A stretch of 53,150 bases of DNA from Achromobacter pulmonis. Its GTDB lineage: Bacteria; Pseudomonadota; Gammaproteobacteria; Burkholderiales; Burkholderiaceae_B. The notes beneath the pieces were generated by a model that saw only the letters and a list, made by a program, of their open reading frames with translations, was not told where the DNA came from and did not search any database. A program made the translations under genes and the position numbers. The stretch lies in the NCBI RefSeq assembly GCF_902859765.1, contig NZ_CADIJV010000034.1:1-53150 (forward strand). Reading direction: 5' to 3'. Positions 36,286 to 45,070 of this stretch are shown here, piece by piece; the stretch's first letter is position 1, and each line of letters opens with the position of its first letter.

Positions 36286-37274
36286 TATGCGCTCCCGCGT
36301 TGGGCCGCAGCGTCGTTACCGTGCTGACGGCGCAGGGCACGCACCTTGCTGTCCGACAATGCCACTTGCTGGCCGGTCGTCAGGAAGGCGAACAAGTCAT
36401 GCGCGAACGCATCCAGGCGCGACAGGTAGACCCGGTTGTTGCGCACGAAAGTGTTGTAGGCCAGCACAGCCGGGATGGCGACCGCCAGGCCCAGGCCGGT
36501 CATGATCAGGGCTTCGCCCACCGGACCGGCGATGCGGTTGATGGTGACGCCATCGGACAGGCCGATACCGACCAGCGCATGGTACACGCCCCACACCGTG
36601 CCGAACAGGCCGACGAAAGGCGCCGTCGAGCCCACCGAGGCCAGCACCGTCAGGCCGTTCTCGAGCTTGGCGGTTTCTTCGTCGATCACCTTGCGCATGG
36701 TGCGGGTGACGAAATCGCTGCTCGAGCCCGCCTCCTCCAGCTTGGTGGCGCCGAACTTGTTATGGTGCGCCTGCGCGTACATGGCGTGGCTGGCCAGATG
36801 CGAGAACGGATCGCGCGCGCCGTGCGTCACGATTTCGTTTTCCACCTGCTCCAGCGAGCTGGCGTTCCAGAACTTGTTCAGGAAGTCGGCCGAGCGGCGG
36901 CGCATGCTGATGTTGCTGCCGACCTTGACCAGGATCAGGTACCAGGTCACCAGCGACATCAGGATCAGGATGATGAACAGGCTCTTGCCGACGACGTCGC
37001 TCTGGGCAACGAAGTGCAGGAAACCCATGTCGGGGACGGGCGCGGCGGCTGGCGCCGGCGCGACCGCGGGCAGCGCGGCGGCGGCGCTGTGCAGCGCGTC
37101 CGCGGACTGCTGGATCGCGCCAGTGGCCTGCTGAACGACGCCGCCCGCCGCGGCTGCGGCTTGCTGGGCGGCGGGAGCCGCGACGGCAGCGGCGGGTGCC
37201 GCAGCCGCCGGAGCCGCTGCCGGGCTGGTGGCCGCCTGCGCCACCAGGGTGGCGCTGTGCATTGCGTTGGACAT
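36285..37274 (-). CDS. exbB: ExbB-type proton channel with long Ala/Pro-rich N-terminus
   Basis: A 329-residue MotA/TolQ/ExbB-family protein. The three-helix core begins at about residue 95 (SLFIILILMSLVTWYLILVKV). Helices 2 and 3 carry GLFGTVWGVYHALVGIGL and IAGPVGEALIMTGLGLAVAIPAVLAYN, the conserved channel segments. Residues 1-82 form an unusual low-complexity Ala/Pro/Gln region without charged residues; E. coli ExbB (244) lacks it. Some ExbB proteins have a cleavable N-terminal extension, and this could be one. It begins one base after the tonB stop. Confidence 0.92.
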
Positions 37275-37275
37275 C

Positions 37276-38073
37276 TCAGTTCCTCATTACGAAATCGAAC
37301 GGAATCTTTGCTTTGGCGGGATAAGCCACGCCATTGCGGCTATAGGGTTTCATGCGGGCCTTGCGCGCGGCGGCCAGTGCCGACTCGTCCAGCCGGGGAA
37401 AGCCCGACGACGAATCGATCGTGGCACGCTCGACCAGCCCCTGCGTGTTGATTTCCACCAGGACAACCACCCGGCCCTCTTCGCGCATGCGCCGCGACGC
37501 CATCGGATAGTTGGGCATCGGCCGCGCGCCCAGGTACTCGATCTGGGTTTCCTGCAGGATCTGGTCGGGCGGCGGCCCCTGACGCGGCGCTTGCGTGGCC
37601 TGCGCGCCATCCGGCGCGCCGGTGGGCGGCGTCTCAACGGGGGGCTCCGGCTTGGGCTCGGGCTTGACCTCCTGCTTGGGCTGGGGCTTGGGTTTCGGCT
37701 TGGGTTTTGGCTTGGGCTTGGGCGCCGGCATCGGCGGCTTTTCGACCACCTCGGGCTCGGGTTCGGGGTCGGGCTCCGGTTCCACCTTGGTTTCCGGCTC
37801 GGGTTCGACCTCGGGCTGCGGTTCCGGCGGCGGCTCGACCACGGGCTGCGGCACTTCGGGCGCCGGATCGGCTTTGGCGACCTGGGGAATGGGCGCTTCG
37901 ACCACACTCACCATGATGGCCTCGGGCTCCTCCAGTTCGGGAGGGTTATCGGGAGTCAGGTAGATGGCATAAACCACCGCGGCGTGCAGCGCGACGACCG
38001 CCAGGCCCGCGCCTATGCGTATACCAAGGGAAGATGGTGGTGAGGGGTTCAAACCACGTTGAAAGCTAGGCAT
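37276..38073 (-). CDS. tonB: Energy transducer TonB
   Basis: A 265-residue TonB that links ExbBD to outer-membrane receptors for ferric siderophores and haem. The membrane anchor is at about residues 17-39 (GIRIGAGLAVVALHAAVVYAIY). A long periplasmic linker has Glu-Pro repeats then seven or so Lys-Pro repeats (about residues 80-150). The C-terminal domain (about 180-265) contains YPMASRRMREEGRVVVLVEI and SGFPRLDESALAAAR. It heads the tonB-exbB-exbD operon and has a Fur-type box 100 bases upstream. Confidence 0.95.
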   Translation of the reverse strand: MPSFQRGLNPSPPSSLGIRIGAGLAVVALHAAVVYAIYLTPDNPPELEEPEAIMVSVVEAPIPQVAKADPAPEVPQPVVEPPPEPQPEVEPEPETKVEPEPDPEPEPEVVEKPPMPAPKPKPKPKPKPKPQPKQEVKPEPKPEPPVETPPTGAPDGAQATQAPRQGPPPDQILQETQIEYLGARPMPNYPMASRRMREEGRVVVLVEINTQGLVERATIDSSSGFPRLDESALAAARKARMKPYSRNGVAYPAKAKIPFDFVMRN

Positions 38074-38172
38074 GAATCAGCCAGGATGCATTGACTTATC
38101 TGGCCAACCCCGAAAATGCGCGCCAAGAACGCGCGCCGGCTGACCAGCACAAGCCAGACATGATATCTTAAA

Positions 38173-38187
38173 TGCGAATGATTCGCA
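38173..38187. promoter_or_regulatory. Fur-type iron box upstream of tonB
   Basis: TGCGAATGATTCGCA is a perfect 7-1-7 inverted repeat, the layout of Fur boxes (consensus TGATAATNATTATCA; 11 of 15 positions match). It lies in an AT-rich patch 100 bases upstream of the tonB start. It implies repression by Fur with iron. Confidence 0.75.
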
Positions 38188-38279
38188 CGTCATATTTCGT
38201 CTGCAACAGCATAACATTCGGCCGGGCGCCATGGCCTGCCTGCCCCTGCCCCCGCGCGCACCGCGAACGCCGCGCAAAC

Positions 38280-38311
38280 AAAAAACCCGCCACGGTACCG
38301 TGTGCGGGTTT
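38280..38311 (-). terminator. Terminator of tRNA-Val
   Basis: An extended stem (AAACCCGC with GCGGGTTT, continued by CACGGT/ACCGTG with one bulged base) is followed by six T residues on the minus strand, 18 bases after the tRNA 3' end. Confidence 0.85.
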
Positions 38312-38328
38312 CTGATTCGGCTTGCTGA

Positions 38329-38404
38329 TGGTGGGTGCTACAGGGGTCGAACCTGTGACCTACGCCTTGTAAGGGCGCCGCTCTACCAACTGAGCTAAGC
38401 ACCC
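38329..38404 (-). tRNA. tRNA-Val (anticodon TAC)
   Basis: A complete cloverleaf on the minus strand: acceptor GGGTGCT/AGCACCC, D-arm TTAGCTCAGTTGGTAGAGC, anticodon stem GCGCC/GGCGT with loop CTTACAA giving anticodon TAC, a five-base variable loop containing T47, and T-arm ACAGG-TTCGACC-CCTGT. The 3' CCA is encoded (38329-38331). It reads GUA and, by wobble, other valine codons. Confidence 0.97.
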
Positions 38405-38550
38405 GTCTGATTTTGGTTTCGCCGCGAATGCGATGCGGAAAAACACTGCCGGGGTACTCAAAAGCAATACGCGGGCCGGAGTATACCGGACCGCGTACCT
38501 GTCGGCAAATCAAGGAGTGCCGCGCACGCCCGATCCGCCTTGCCGTCGAT

Positions 38551-38823
38551 TTAGTTGACGGCGTCCTTCAGGGCCTTGCCCGGACGGAACTTCGGCACCT
38601 TGGCCTTCTTGATCTTGATGGTTTCACCCGTGCGCGGGTTGCGGCCGGTGCGAGCGGCGCGAGCCGACACGGCAAACGTGCCGAAGCCCACCAGGGTGAC
38701 CGTACCGCCCTTCTTCAGGGTGGTCTTGACGGCACCGATCAGGGCGTCAAGCGAACGACCGGCGGCAGCCTTGGAGATATCGGCCTTGCTGGCAATGTGA
38801 TCGATGAGTTCGGTTTTGTTCAT
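38551..38823 (-). CDS. hupB: DNA-binding protein HU-beta
   Basis: A 90-residue histone-like nucleoid protein that bends DNA as a dimer. The family pattern is complete: [39 protein letters not shown] (the DNA-binding arm) and [13 protein letters not shown] at the end. Length equals E. coli HupB (90). A GAGGGG ribosome site precedes the ATG. The 358-bp region upstream carries a promoter candidate and a strong hairpin, suggesting a long 5' leader. Confidence 0.96.
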   Translation of the reverse strand: MNKTELIDHIASKADISKAAAGRSLDALIGAVKTTLKKGGTVTLVGFGTFAVSARAARTGRNPRTGETIKIKKAKVPKFRPGKALKDAVN

Positions 38824-39181
38824 TCAGGTGTACCCCTCACAAGGTATGGAGTCTGCCGGGAGTGCAGTTCATCATGGTGTCATGCAGGACATCACGACTC
38901 GGCGCGCATACCCGACAAACGACGAACAGACTAGTGGATAAACTTTTTCTTGCGCTGCAAAGCACAACTTTTAAACTGCTGCGCCGCTTAGGTTTCGAGG
39001 GCTTTGAAGCCCTCGAACCGTCAGCGACGCAGACGTGTATTAGGCCTTGGCGTAGAGCGGCTGTCAAGCGAAAACCTCACGATAAGCCGCACCAATACTA
39101 GCTTTTAGGCCTTTCCGCAATAAACATAAACGCGCATTTCGGGGTTTGCACGACAGCGCCTTGCCCCCCTTGGCGCGCGCC
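38824..39181 (-). promoter_or_regulatory. hupB upstream region with promoter and leader hairpin
   Basis: I see no convincing gene in this 358-bp gap. On the minus strand TTGACA (39067-39062) and TAATAC (39042-39037) form a -35/-10 pair with a 19-base spacer. If transcription starts near 39030, the hupB leader is about 205 bases. It would contain the 11-bp hairpin TTCGAGGGCTT/AAGCCCTCGAA (38994-39017), nearly a full palindrome. The short readings across this gap are overlapping, basic and unlike known proteins. Confidence 0.5.
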
Positions 39182-39862
39182 TCAAACATCGGCCCAGCGG
39201 CGCAGCAAATTGTGATAAATGCCAGTGAGCTGCACGATCGATGGGTGGCCCTGCGCATCCTGATTCAAGCGCTGGATCGCCACGTCCATGTCGAGCAACA
39301 GGGCGCGCTGGCTGTCCTCGCGCACCAGGCTCTGCATCCAGAAGAACGAACTGATCCGGGCGCCACGCGTGACCGGATTGACCTTGTGCAGGCTGGTGCC
39401 GGGATACAGCACCATGTGGCCCGCCGGGAGCTTCACGGTGCGCGGGCCGTAGGTATCGTCGATGACCAGCTCACCGCCGTCGTAGGCGTCCGGCTCGGAG
39501 AAGAACAGCGTGGCGGACAGGTCGGTGCGCACGCGCTCGGCGGTGCCGGCAATGCCACGCACGGCGTTGTCGACGTGATAGCCGAAAGCCTCGCCGCCTT
39601 CGTAGCGATTGAACAGCGGCGGGAATATCTTGCGCGGCAACGCCGCCGACATGAACAGGTTGTTGCCCGACAGGCGCTGCAGGATCAGATCGCCCAGTTC
39701 CTGTGCCAGCGGATGTCGCTCGGACAACTGGCGGTTGTGCTTGACCGCGGCGGATTGATGGCCGGCGGTGACCTTGCCATCCACCCAGTCGGCGGCTTCG
39801 AGGCGCTGGCGGAGGGTGGCCGCCTCGTCAGCGGAGAATACTTCGGCGATCTGTATCAGCAT
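39182..39862 (-). CDS. piuC: PKHD-type Fe(II)/2-oxoglutarate hydroxylase (PiuC/YbiX family)
   Basis: A 226-residue non-haem iron dioxygenase. The iron ligands are H and D in [11 protein letters not shown] and the distal H in [15 protein letters not shown], followed by the 2-oxoglutarate arginine in [15 protein letters not shown]-family hallmarks such as [16 protein letters not shown] are clear. I chose ATG 39862 (MLIQIAEVF), which has AGGAAG eight bases upstream. PiuC genes are often iron-repressed and linked to siderophore receptors; tonB is about 1.1 kb away here. Substrate unknown. Confidence 0.92.
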   Translation of the reverse strand: MLIQIAEVFSADEAATLRQRLEAADWVDGKVTAGHQSAAVKHNRQLSERHPLAQELGDLILQRLSGNNLFMSAALPRKIFPPLFNRYEGGEAFGYHVDNAVRGIAGTAERVRTDLSATLFFSEPDAYDGGELVIDDTYGPRTVKLPAGHMVLYPGTSLHKVNPVTRGARISSFFWMQSLVREDSQRALLLDMDVAIQRLNQDAQGHPSIVQLTGIYHNLLRRWADV

Positions 39863-39915
39863 GGCTTCCTGCCCGGGTTGCGGCCGGCGCATCGCCACGC
39901 CGGAGACCCGTGGGA

Positions 39916-41160
39916 TTATCCCTGCAGGCTGCCGTTGAGCGCCTGATCGAAGTCAAATAGCAGATCAGTCTCATCCTCGATGCCCACCGACACCCGGATC
40001 AGGCTGTCGGCGATCCCCATCTGCTTGCGCCGCTCGGCGCCCATCTCGTAATAGATGGTGTGCGCGGCCGGCAGCGCCAGGCTGCGCGTGTCGCCCAGGT
40101 GGGTCGCCATCAGCACAACGCGCAGGCGGTTCAGGAAATCGAAGCAGTCCACGCCTTCGGCCAGCTCCACGCCCAGCAAGCCACCAAAGCGCGAACCGAA
40201 CAGCGCCGCGGCGCGCGCGTGTTGCGGATGACTGTCCAGCCCGGGGTAATGCACCTTCGCCACGCCGCGATGCTCTTGCAGGAAGCGCGCCAGCGCCAGC
40301 GCATTGGAACAATGCTTGGCCATACGCAGGGCCAGCGTCTCGGCCCCCACCGCGATGCGGTGCGCGGGCTCGGCCGCCAGCGTGCCGCCCATATCGCGCA
40401 GGCCCTTCTTCTTGATCTGGGTCAGCCCCCAGCCGGTGGACGGGCCCTTGCGATAGGCGTCATGGATGTTCGAATAATTGGCCCAGTCGTACAGGCCGGT
40501 ATCGGTGACGGCGCCGCCGAGCGCATTGCCGTGGCCGCCAATGTACTTGGACAGCGAATTCATCACCAGCGAAGCGCCCACCGTCGATGGCCGGAACATC
40601 CAGGGCGACGTCAACGTGTTGTCGACCACATAGACCAGCCCCTTCTCGCGGCAGATCTCGCCGATGACCGCCAGGTCGGCCACCTGGGTGCCGGGATTGG
40701 CGATGGTTTCGGTGAACACCATGCGGGTATTGGGCCGGATCGCGGCGCGCACCTGCGCCGAGTCGGTCGCGTCCACGAAAGTGATTTCCACCCCCAGCTC
40801 CAGCAGCGTGCCGAGCAGGCTGTTGGTATTGCCGAACACGTACTGGCTCGACACCAGGTGGTCGCCACGGCGCAGCAGCGTGGTGAAAATGGCCGCCAGC
40901 GCGGCCATGCCGGTGGCGAAGCTCACCGTGCCCTTGCCGCCTTCCATATGGTTGACCTTGGCTTCCAGCGCCGTGGTGGTCGGCGTGCCCTGGCGCGCGT
41001 ACGTGAAACCCGGCTTGCCCTGGAATACCGCCGCCAGTTCACGCGCATCGGCGTAGGCGAATTCCGACGAGGGATGCATCGGCTTGTGCACCGCTCCGTG
41101 CTCGACGGATTGCTGGCGGTCGGAATGGAGGATCGTGGTGGTAAAGCCGTTCTGGTGCAT
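39916..41160 (-). CDS. Cys/Met-metabolism PLP-dependent enzyme (cystathionine gamma-synthase/MetZ family)
   Basis: A 414-residue fold-type I PLP enzyme. The Schiff-base lysine is K205 in [49 protein letters not shown] and [16 protein letters not shown] are the family's cofactor-binding blocks. Members are variously O-succinyl- or O-acetylhomoserine sulfhydrylases, cystathionine synthases or methionine gamma-lyases, and motifs do not separate these here. No met or cys genes are next to it. The gene runs on the same strand between rlmB and piuC, 42 bases after rlmB. Confidence 0.88.
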   Translation of the reverse strand: MHQNGFTTTILHSDRQQSVEHGAVHKPMHPSSEFAYADARELAAVFQGKPGFTYARQGTPTTTALEAKVNHMEGGKGTVSFATGMAALAAIFTTLLRRGDHLVSSQYVFGNTNSLLGTLLELGVEITFVDATDSAQVRAAIRPNTRMVFTETIANPGTQVADLAVIGEICREKGLVYVVDNTLTSPWMFRPSTVGASLVMNSLSKYIGGHGNALGGAVTDTGLYDWANYSNIHDAYRKGPSTGWGLTQIKKKGLRDMGGTLAAEPAHRIAVGAETLALRMAKHCSNALALARFLQEHRGVAKVHYPGLDSHPQHARAAALFGSRFGGLLGVELAEGVDCFDFLNRLRVVLMATHLGDTRSLALPAAHTIYYEMGAERRKQMGIADSLIRVSVGIEDETDLLFDFDQALNGSLQG

Positions 41161-41202
41161 GATGGGTTACGCGGGAAGGGAAAGATCTACGGAGATACGG
41201 AT

Positions 41203-41940
41203 TCAGGCCTGGCGCTGGCGCACGGATTCATAGAGACAGACGGCGCTGGCCACGCTGACGTTCAGGCTCTCGACCGAACCCAGCATGGGAATATTGACCA
41301 GTTGGTCGCAGGTCTCGCGCGTCAGCCGGCGCATGCCCTCGCCTTCGGCGCCCATGACCCAGGCCATGGGCTGGCGCGCGTCGACCTGGTGCATGCTCTC
41401 GGTGGCTTGGTCGTCGGTCCCCACCAGCCACACTCCGCGATCCTTCAGGCCGCGCATGGTGCGCGCCAGGTTGGTGACCATCAGGTACGGCACGGTATCG
41501 GCCGCGCCGCACGCGACGCGCTGCACCGTGCTGTTCAACCCCACCGCGCGGTCACGCGGCGCGATCACGGCGTGCACGCCGGCGGCATCGGCCGTGCGCA
41601 GGCAGGCGCCCAGATTGTGGGGGTCCGTCACACCATCCAGGATCAACAGCAGCGGCGGCCCCTCGATCACATCGAGCACCTCATCCACATCCACCGCCAA
41701 CTGGCGCTCATCGGCCAGCGCCACCACACCCTGGTGGCGAGTCCCGCGCGCCAGTCCATCCAGGCGCTCCATCGGAACCGGATGCAGGCGGCAGCCGGCC
41801 CGCTCGACCTGCTCGATGAGCGTCTGCATGCGCTTGTCGCGGCGCGACGCTTCTACGTAGATTTCCTTGATCGACTCGGGCGCGTGGCGCAGCCGCGCGA
41901 CAACCGCGTGAAACCCGGCAAGGACTTGGGTCGACGCCAT
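41203..41940 (-). CDS. rlmB: 23S rRNA (guanosine-2251-2'-O)-methyltransferase RlmB
   Basis: A SPOUT-class methyltransferase of 245 residues that modifies G2251 in the peptidyl-transferase P-loop of 23S rRNA. An N-terminal L30e-like domain ([13 protein letters not shown]...) precedes the knot domain with motif 1 [20 protein letters not shown], motif 2 [14 protein letters not shown] and motif 3 [14 protein letters not shown]. The ATG at 41940 is chosen; readings further upstream lack conservation. It lies downstream of rnr, as in many proteobacteria, but the 232-bp spacer contains a C14 tract and direct repeats. Confidence 0.94.
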   Translation of the reverse strand: MASTQVLAGFHAVVARLRHAPESIKEIYVEASRRDKRMQTLIEQVERAGCRLHPVPMERLDGLARGTRHQGVVALADERQLAVDVDEVLDVIEGPPLLLILDGVTDPHNLGACLRTADAAGVHAVIAPRDRAVGLNSTVQRVACGAADTVPYLMVTNLARTMRGLKDRGVWLVGTDDQATESMHQVDARQPMAWVMGAEGEGMRRLTRETCDQLVNIPMLGSVESLNVSVASAVCLYESVRQRQA

Positions 41941-42025
41941 AAATGCAAATACCTTTAGAGAAACGAATACCCGCGCCGGAGCGGAACGGGCCGCCGGACG
42001 CACCGGCCACAGGCGCAATGTTACC

Positions 42026-42051
42026 CCTTATGGCCTTATTCCTTATGGCCT
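42026..42051. repeat. 11-bp direct repeat in the rlmB leader
   Basis: CCTTATGGCCT occurs at 42026-42036 and again at 42041-42051, with a 15-base period. It lies between the C14 tract and the rlmB start, and is AT-richer than its surroundings. Confidence 0.8.
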
Positions 42052-42074
42052 CATCCCTTGTCGCCGGCGCCGCG

Positions 42075-42088
42075 CCCCCCCCCCCCCC
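42075..42088. repeat. Poly-C tract of 14 bases between rnr and rlmB
   Basis: Fourteen consecutive C residues on the plus strand (G14 on the rnr/rlmB coding strand). It is non-coding: 84 bases after the rnr stop and 134 bases before the rlmB start. Tracts of this length are prone to slipped-strand length change. Confidence 0.9.
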
Positions 42089-42172
42089 AGGGGCGCGCGG
42101 CCAGGACGCCCGCCTTGCCAGCGGGATGCCACGGCGCCCCGCCCTTCCCGGGAGAAACGCCGCGGCCCGCCG

Positions 42173-44638
42173 TCAGTGGCGCTTGCGCGTGGCCTGCTTG
42201 GCCGGCGCGGCGTGCTGGGCAGCCTTGGGCGGCTTGCTCGCCTTCTTGGCGGCAGCGCGCCGCTCTTTGGCGGTCTGGCCCTTGAGCGCGGCCGGCTTGG
42301 GCGCGGCTGCCTTCTTCACGCGGCGCGGTCCCTCGTCGGGGCCGCGGGCCGCGGCCTTGCGCAAGGCATCGAAGCTGGTGCCCTGCACCAGACGGAATTC
42401 GATCCGGCGCGCCTCCAGATCGACCCGCGACACCTGCACCTGGACCTTGTCGGTCAAGCGGTAGCGCATGCCAGTGCGTTCGCCGCGCAGCTCGTGCAGC
42501 GCGTCGTTGAACTGGAAGTACTCGCCGCCCAGCTCGGAAACATGCACCAGCCCTTCCACGTGCAGCGTGTCGAGCGTGACGAAGATGCCGAAGCTGGCCA
42601 CGCCGGTGACGGTGCCGCTGAAATCCTCGCCCACACGCTCCTTGACGAACCAGCACTTGAGCCAGGCCTCGACATCGCGCGAGGCTTCGTCGGCGCGGCG
42701 CTCGCTGGCCGACAGCACCAGGCCCAGCTTTTCCCAGATGGCGTGTTCGTGCTCGCGCTGGGTGCGGCCGATCACGACCGGCTGCTCGTCCAGGCTGGGC
42801 ACGTAGCGCTGGCCGGCCAGCAACGCCTTGATGACGCGGTGCGTGAGCAGGTCGGGGTATCGGCGGATTGGCGAGGTGAAATGGCTGTAGCCGGGATATG
42901 ACAGGCCGAAGTGGCCCAGATTGTCCGGGCTGTAGATGGCCTGCTGCATCGAACGCAGGCACATGGTCTGCAGCAGCTGGTAGTCAGGACGCCCCCGCAC
43001 CGAGTCGAGGAAATCACCGTAGTCCTTGGCGCTGGGCGTCTCGCCCCCACCCAGCGACAAGCCCATGGTGCGCAGGAATTCACGCAACGATTGCAGGCGC
43101 TCGGGCGTCGGACCTTCGTGGATGCGATACAAGCCGGGATGCTTGCTGCGCGCCATGAAGTCGGCCGCGCAAGTATTGGCGGCCAGCATGCACTCCTCGA
43201 TCAGCTTGTGGGCGTCGTTGCGCACCGCAGGCACGATCTGTTCGATGCGGCCCAACTCGTTGCAGACGATCTTGGTCTCGACCGTGTCGAAATCGATGGC
43301 GCCGCGCTTCTTGCGGCTTTGCGAAAGCAGCTGGAAAAGCTCGTACAGGCTCTGCACCTGCGGCATGACGGCGCGCATGGCATGGGCCGCGGGGCCGCCA
43401 GGCTGCTGCAGCGCCGCCCAGATATTGGTGTAGGTGGTGCGGGCGTGCGAATGCATGACCGCGTTGTAGAACTGATAGGCCGTCACGGTCCCGGCCTTGG
43501 CCCCCGATGCCGGGATCACCATGTCGCACACCAGCACCAGGCGATCGACATCCGGGTTCAGCGAGCACAAGCCGTTGGACAACGATTCGGGCAACATCGG
43601 GATGACGCGGCGCGGGAAATACACGCTGGTGCCGCGCTCGAGCGCATCGTCGTCCAGCGCATCGCCGGGCCGCACGTAATGACTGACGTCGGCGATGGCC
43701 ACCAGCAGGCGCCAGCCCGGGCGCTTGCGCTGGCCCGTTCCCAGTTCCACCGCCTCGCAATAGACGGCGTCGTCGAAATCGCGCGCGTCCTCGCCGTCAA
43801 TGGTGATCAACGGCACGTCGCGCAGATCGACGCGGTCTTTCAGGTCGGTCCTGCGCACCACATCCGGCAACCGTGCGGCCTGCTTGCGCGCCGCCTCGGA
43901 GAATTCAACCGGCACGTCGAACTTGCGCACCGCGATCTCGATTTCCATGCCGGGATCGTCGATCTCGCCCAGCACCTCGGCCACGCGGCCCAGCGGCTGC
44001 GTGTGGCGGGTGGGCTGTTCGATGATCTCCACCGACACCACCTGCCCGTGCTGGGCTCCGTTGGTATCGCTGGGCGGAATCAGGATGTCGTGCTTGATGC
44101 GCTGGTCTTCCGGCACCACGATGGACAGGCCATGTTCGTGCAGGAAACGGCCCACCAGTTTATTGGTGCGGCGCTCGATGACTTCGACGATGGTGCCTTC
44201 CGGCTTGCCGCGGTATTCGCCCGACGGCTTGACCAGCACGCGGTCGCCATGCAGCACCTTGAGCATTTCGCGCGGCGACAGGAACAGGTCCGGCCCGCCA
44301 TCATCGCGCAGCAGGAAACCGAAGCCATCGCGGTGGCCCAGCACCTTGCCGGCCACGAAATCCAGCTTGGTGGCCAGCAGCAGCACACCCTTGCGATTGG
44401 GCATCAATTGGCCGTCGCGCTCCATGGCGCCCAGGCGGCGTTCGAATCCCACCATCGTCGCGGGACGCTCCACGCCCATGCGCTCGGCCAGTTCCACCGG
44501 GGACAACGGCGCCCCCGCGGATCGCAGCGCCTTCAGGATGGCTTCACGGGACGGGACATCGGGATCGAAGTCTGGCGGCGCTTCCGGCAACGGAGTGGAT
44601 CTGTTGTTGTTCGATTCGTTATTCGATCGTTTTGCCAA
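42173..44638 (-). CDS. rnr: Ribonuclease R
   Basis: A processive 3'-5' exoribonuclease of 821 residues that degrades structured RNA and takes part in rRNA quality control. Domain order: an N-terminal winged-helix region, cold-shock domains (GHRDGFGFLLRDDGGPDLFL), the RNB catalytic domain with the metal-binding DGEDARDFDDAVYCE cluster and FTSPIRRYPDLLTHR, then an S1 domain (GTVTGVASFGIFVTLD) and a Lys/Ala-rich tail. The start is TTG 44638 (MAKRSNNES when initiated); an upstream extension would run through the antisense of a tRNA gene and is rejected. E. coli RNase R has 813 residues. Confidence 0.95.
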   Translation of the reverse strand: MAKRSNNESNNNRSTPLPEAPPDFDPDVPSREAILKALRSAGAPLSPVELAERMGVERPATMVGFERRLGAMERDGQLMPNRKGVLLLATKLDFVAGKVLGHRDGFGFLLRDDGGPDLFLSPREMLKVLHGDRVLVKPSGEYRGKPEGTIVEVIERRTNKLVGRFLHEHGLSIVVPEDQRIKHDILIPPSDTNGAQHGQVVSVEIIEQPTRHTQPLGRVAEVLGEIDDPGMEIEIAVRKFDVPVEFSEAARKQAARLPDVVRRTDLKDRVDLRDVPLITIDGEDARDFDDAVYCEAVELGTGQRKRPGWRLLVAIADVSHYVRPGDALDDDALERGTSVYFPRRVIPMLPESLSNGLCSLNPDVDRLVLVCDMVIPASGAKAGTVTAYQFYNAVMHSHARTTYTNIWAALQQPGGPAAHAMRAVMPQVQSLYELFQLLSQSRKKRGAIDFDTVETKIVCNELGRIEQIVPAVRNDAHKLIEECMLAANTCAADFMARSKHPGLYRIHEGPTPERLQSLREFLRTMGLSLGGGETPSAKDYGDFLDSVRGRPDYQLLQTMCLRSMQQAIYSPDNLGHFGLSYPGYSHFTSPIRRYPDLLTHRVIKALLAGQRYVPSLDEQPVVIGRTQREHEHAIWEKLGLVLSASERRADEASRDVEAWLKCWFVKERVGEDFSGTVTGVASFGIFVTLDTLHVEGLVHVSELGGEYFQFNDALHELRGERTGMRYRLTDKVQVQVSRVDLEARRIEFRLVQGTSFDALRKAAARGPDEGPRRVKKAAAPKPAALKGQTAKERRAAAKKASKPPKAAQHAAPAKQATRKRH

Positions 44639-44655
44639 AGCTAATTTTTCCGTAT

Positions 44656-44684
44656 ATAATGCGCAGCTTCTGTGGTTCGCCCAA
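44656..44684 (-). promoter_or_regulatory. rnr promoter candidate
   Basis: On the minus strand TTGGGC (44684-44679), a 17-base spacer and CATTAT (44661-44656) lie just upstream of the TTG start. The predicted transcript would have a leader of about 10-12 bases, with GGAAAAA as its only ribosome site. Confidence 0.5.
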
Positions 44685-44816
44685 GGCTGAACACTGAAGC
44701 AGAAATGGTCAGACGGATTGTAGAGTGGTTTTGCAATTGCGCTTTGAATACATGAGAAAAACCTCATGCAATCGAAGTGGCAGCGTATCACAAAGTTCTG
44801 ACTGCAATGTCTCAGT

Positions 44817-44901
44817 GCCCAGGTGGCGGAATTGGTAGACGCGCATGGTTCAGGTCCATGTGCCGCAAGGTGTGGAGGTTCGAGTCCTCTCCTGGGCACC
44901 A
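44817..44901 (+). tRNA. tRNA-Leu (anticodon CAG), copy 1
   Basis: An 85-base class II tRNA: acceptor GCCCAGG/CCTGGGC, D-arm GCGGAATTGGTAGACGC, anticodon stem CATGG/CCATG with loop TTCAGGT giving CAG, a long variable arm (TGCCGCAAGGTG), T-arm GGAGG-TTCGAGT-CCTCT, and encoded CCA. It reads CUG, the main leucine codon at this GC content. An identical copy lies 1,071 bp downstream. Confidence 0.97.
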
Positions 44902-44982
44902 CGGAATTTCAGCCAAGGCTGCCTGGATTCGCGATGCATGCAAGTCGTCGCGGAAACAAGCGAACAGCGTTGGCAAAAAGTT

Positions 44983-45018
44983 AAAAACCCCGGAAATCGC
45001 GAGATTTCCGGGGTTTTT
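44983..45018. terminator. Terminator between tRNA-Leu copy 1 and tapT
   Basis: A perfect 16-bp stem (AAAAACCCCGGAAATC and its complement) with a GCGA tetraloop, ending in TTTTT. It can terminate the tRNA on the plus strand and tapT on the minus strand. Confidence 0.92.
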
Positions 45019-45070
45019 GCTTTGCGCGACCCAGTTGGGTTGGGCGCCCCGCCCATGACTCCCGTCAGGG

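Noticed and set aside
37600-37760. Apparent tandem repeat of GGCTTGGG-like units
   Set aside because: It encodes the Lys-Pro and Glu-Pro repeats of TonB, a normal feature of that family.
38862-39101. Small gene upstream of hupB on the plus strand
   Set aside because: It has no ribosome site, no recognisable domain, and runs through the hupB leader hairpin in antisense.
44639-44902. Longer N-terminus for RNase R
   Set aside because: The extension reads through the antisense of the tRNA-Leu gene and upstream of the rnr promoter. The TTG start gives the expected family N-terminus and length.
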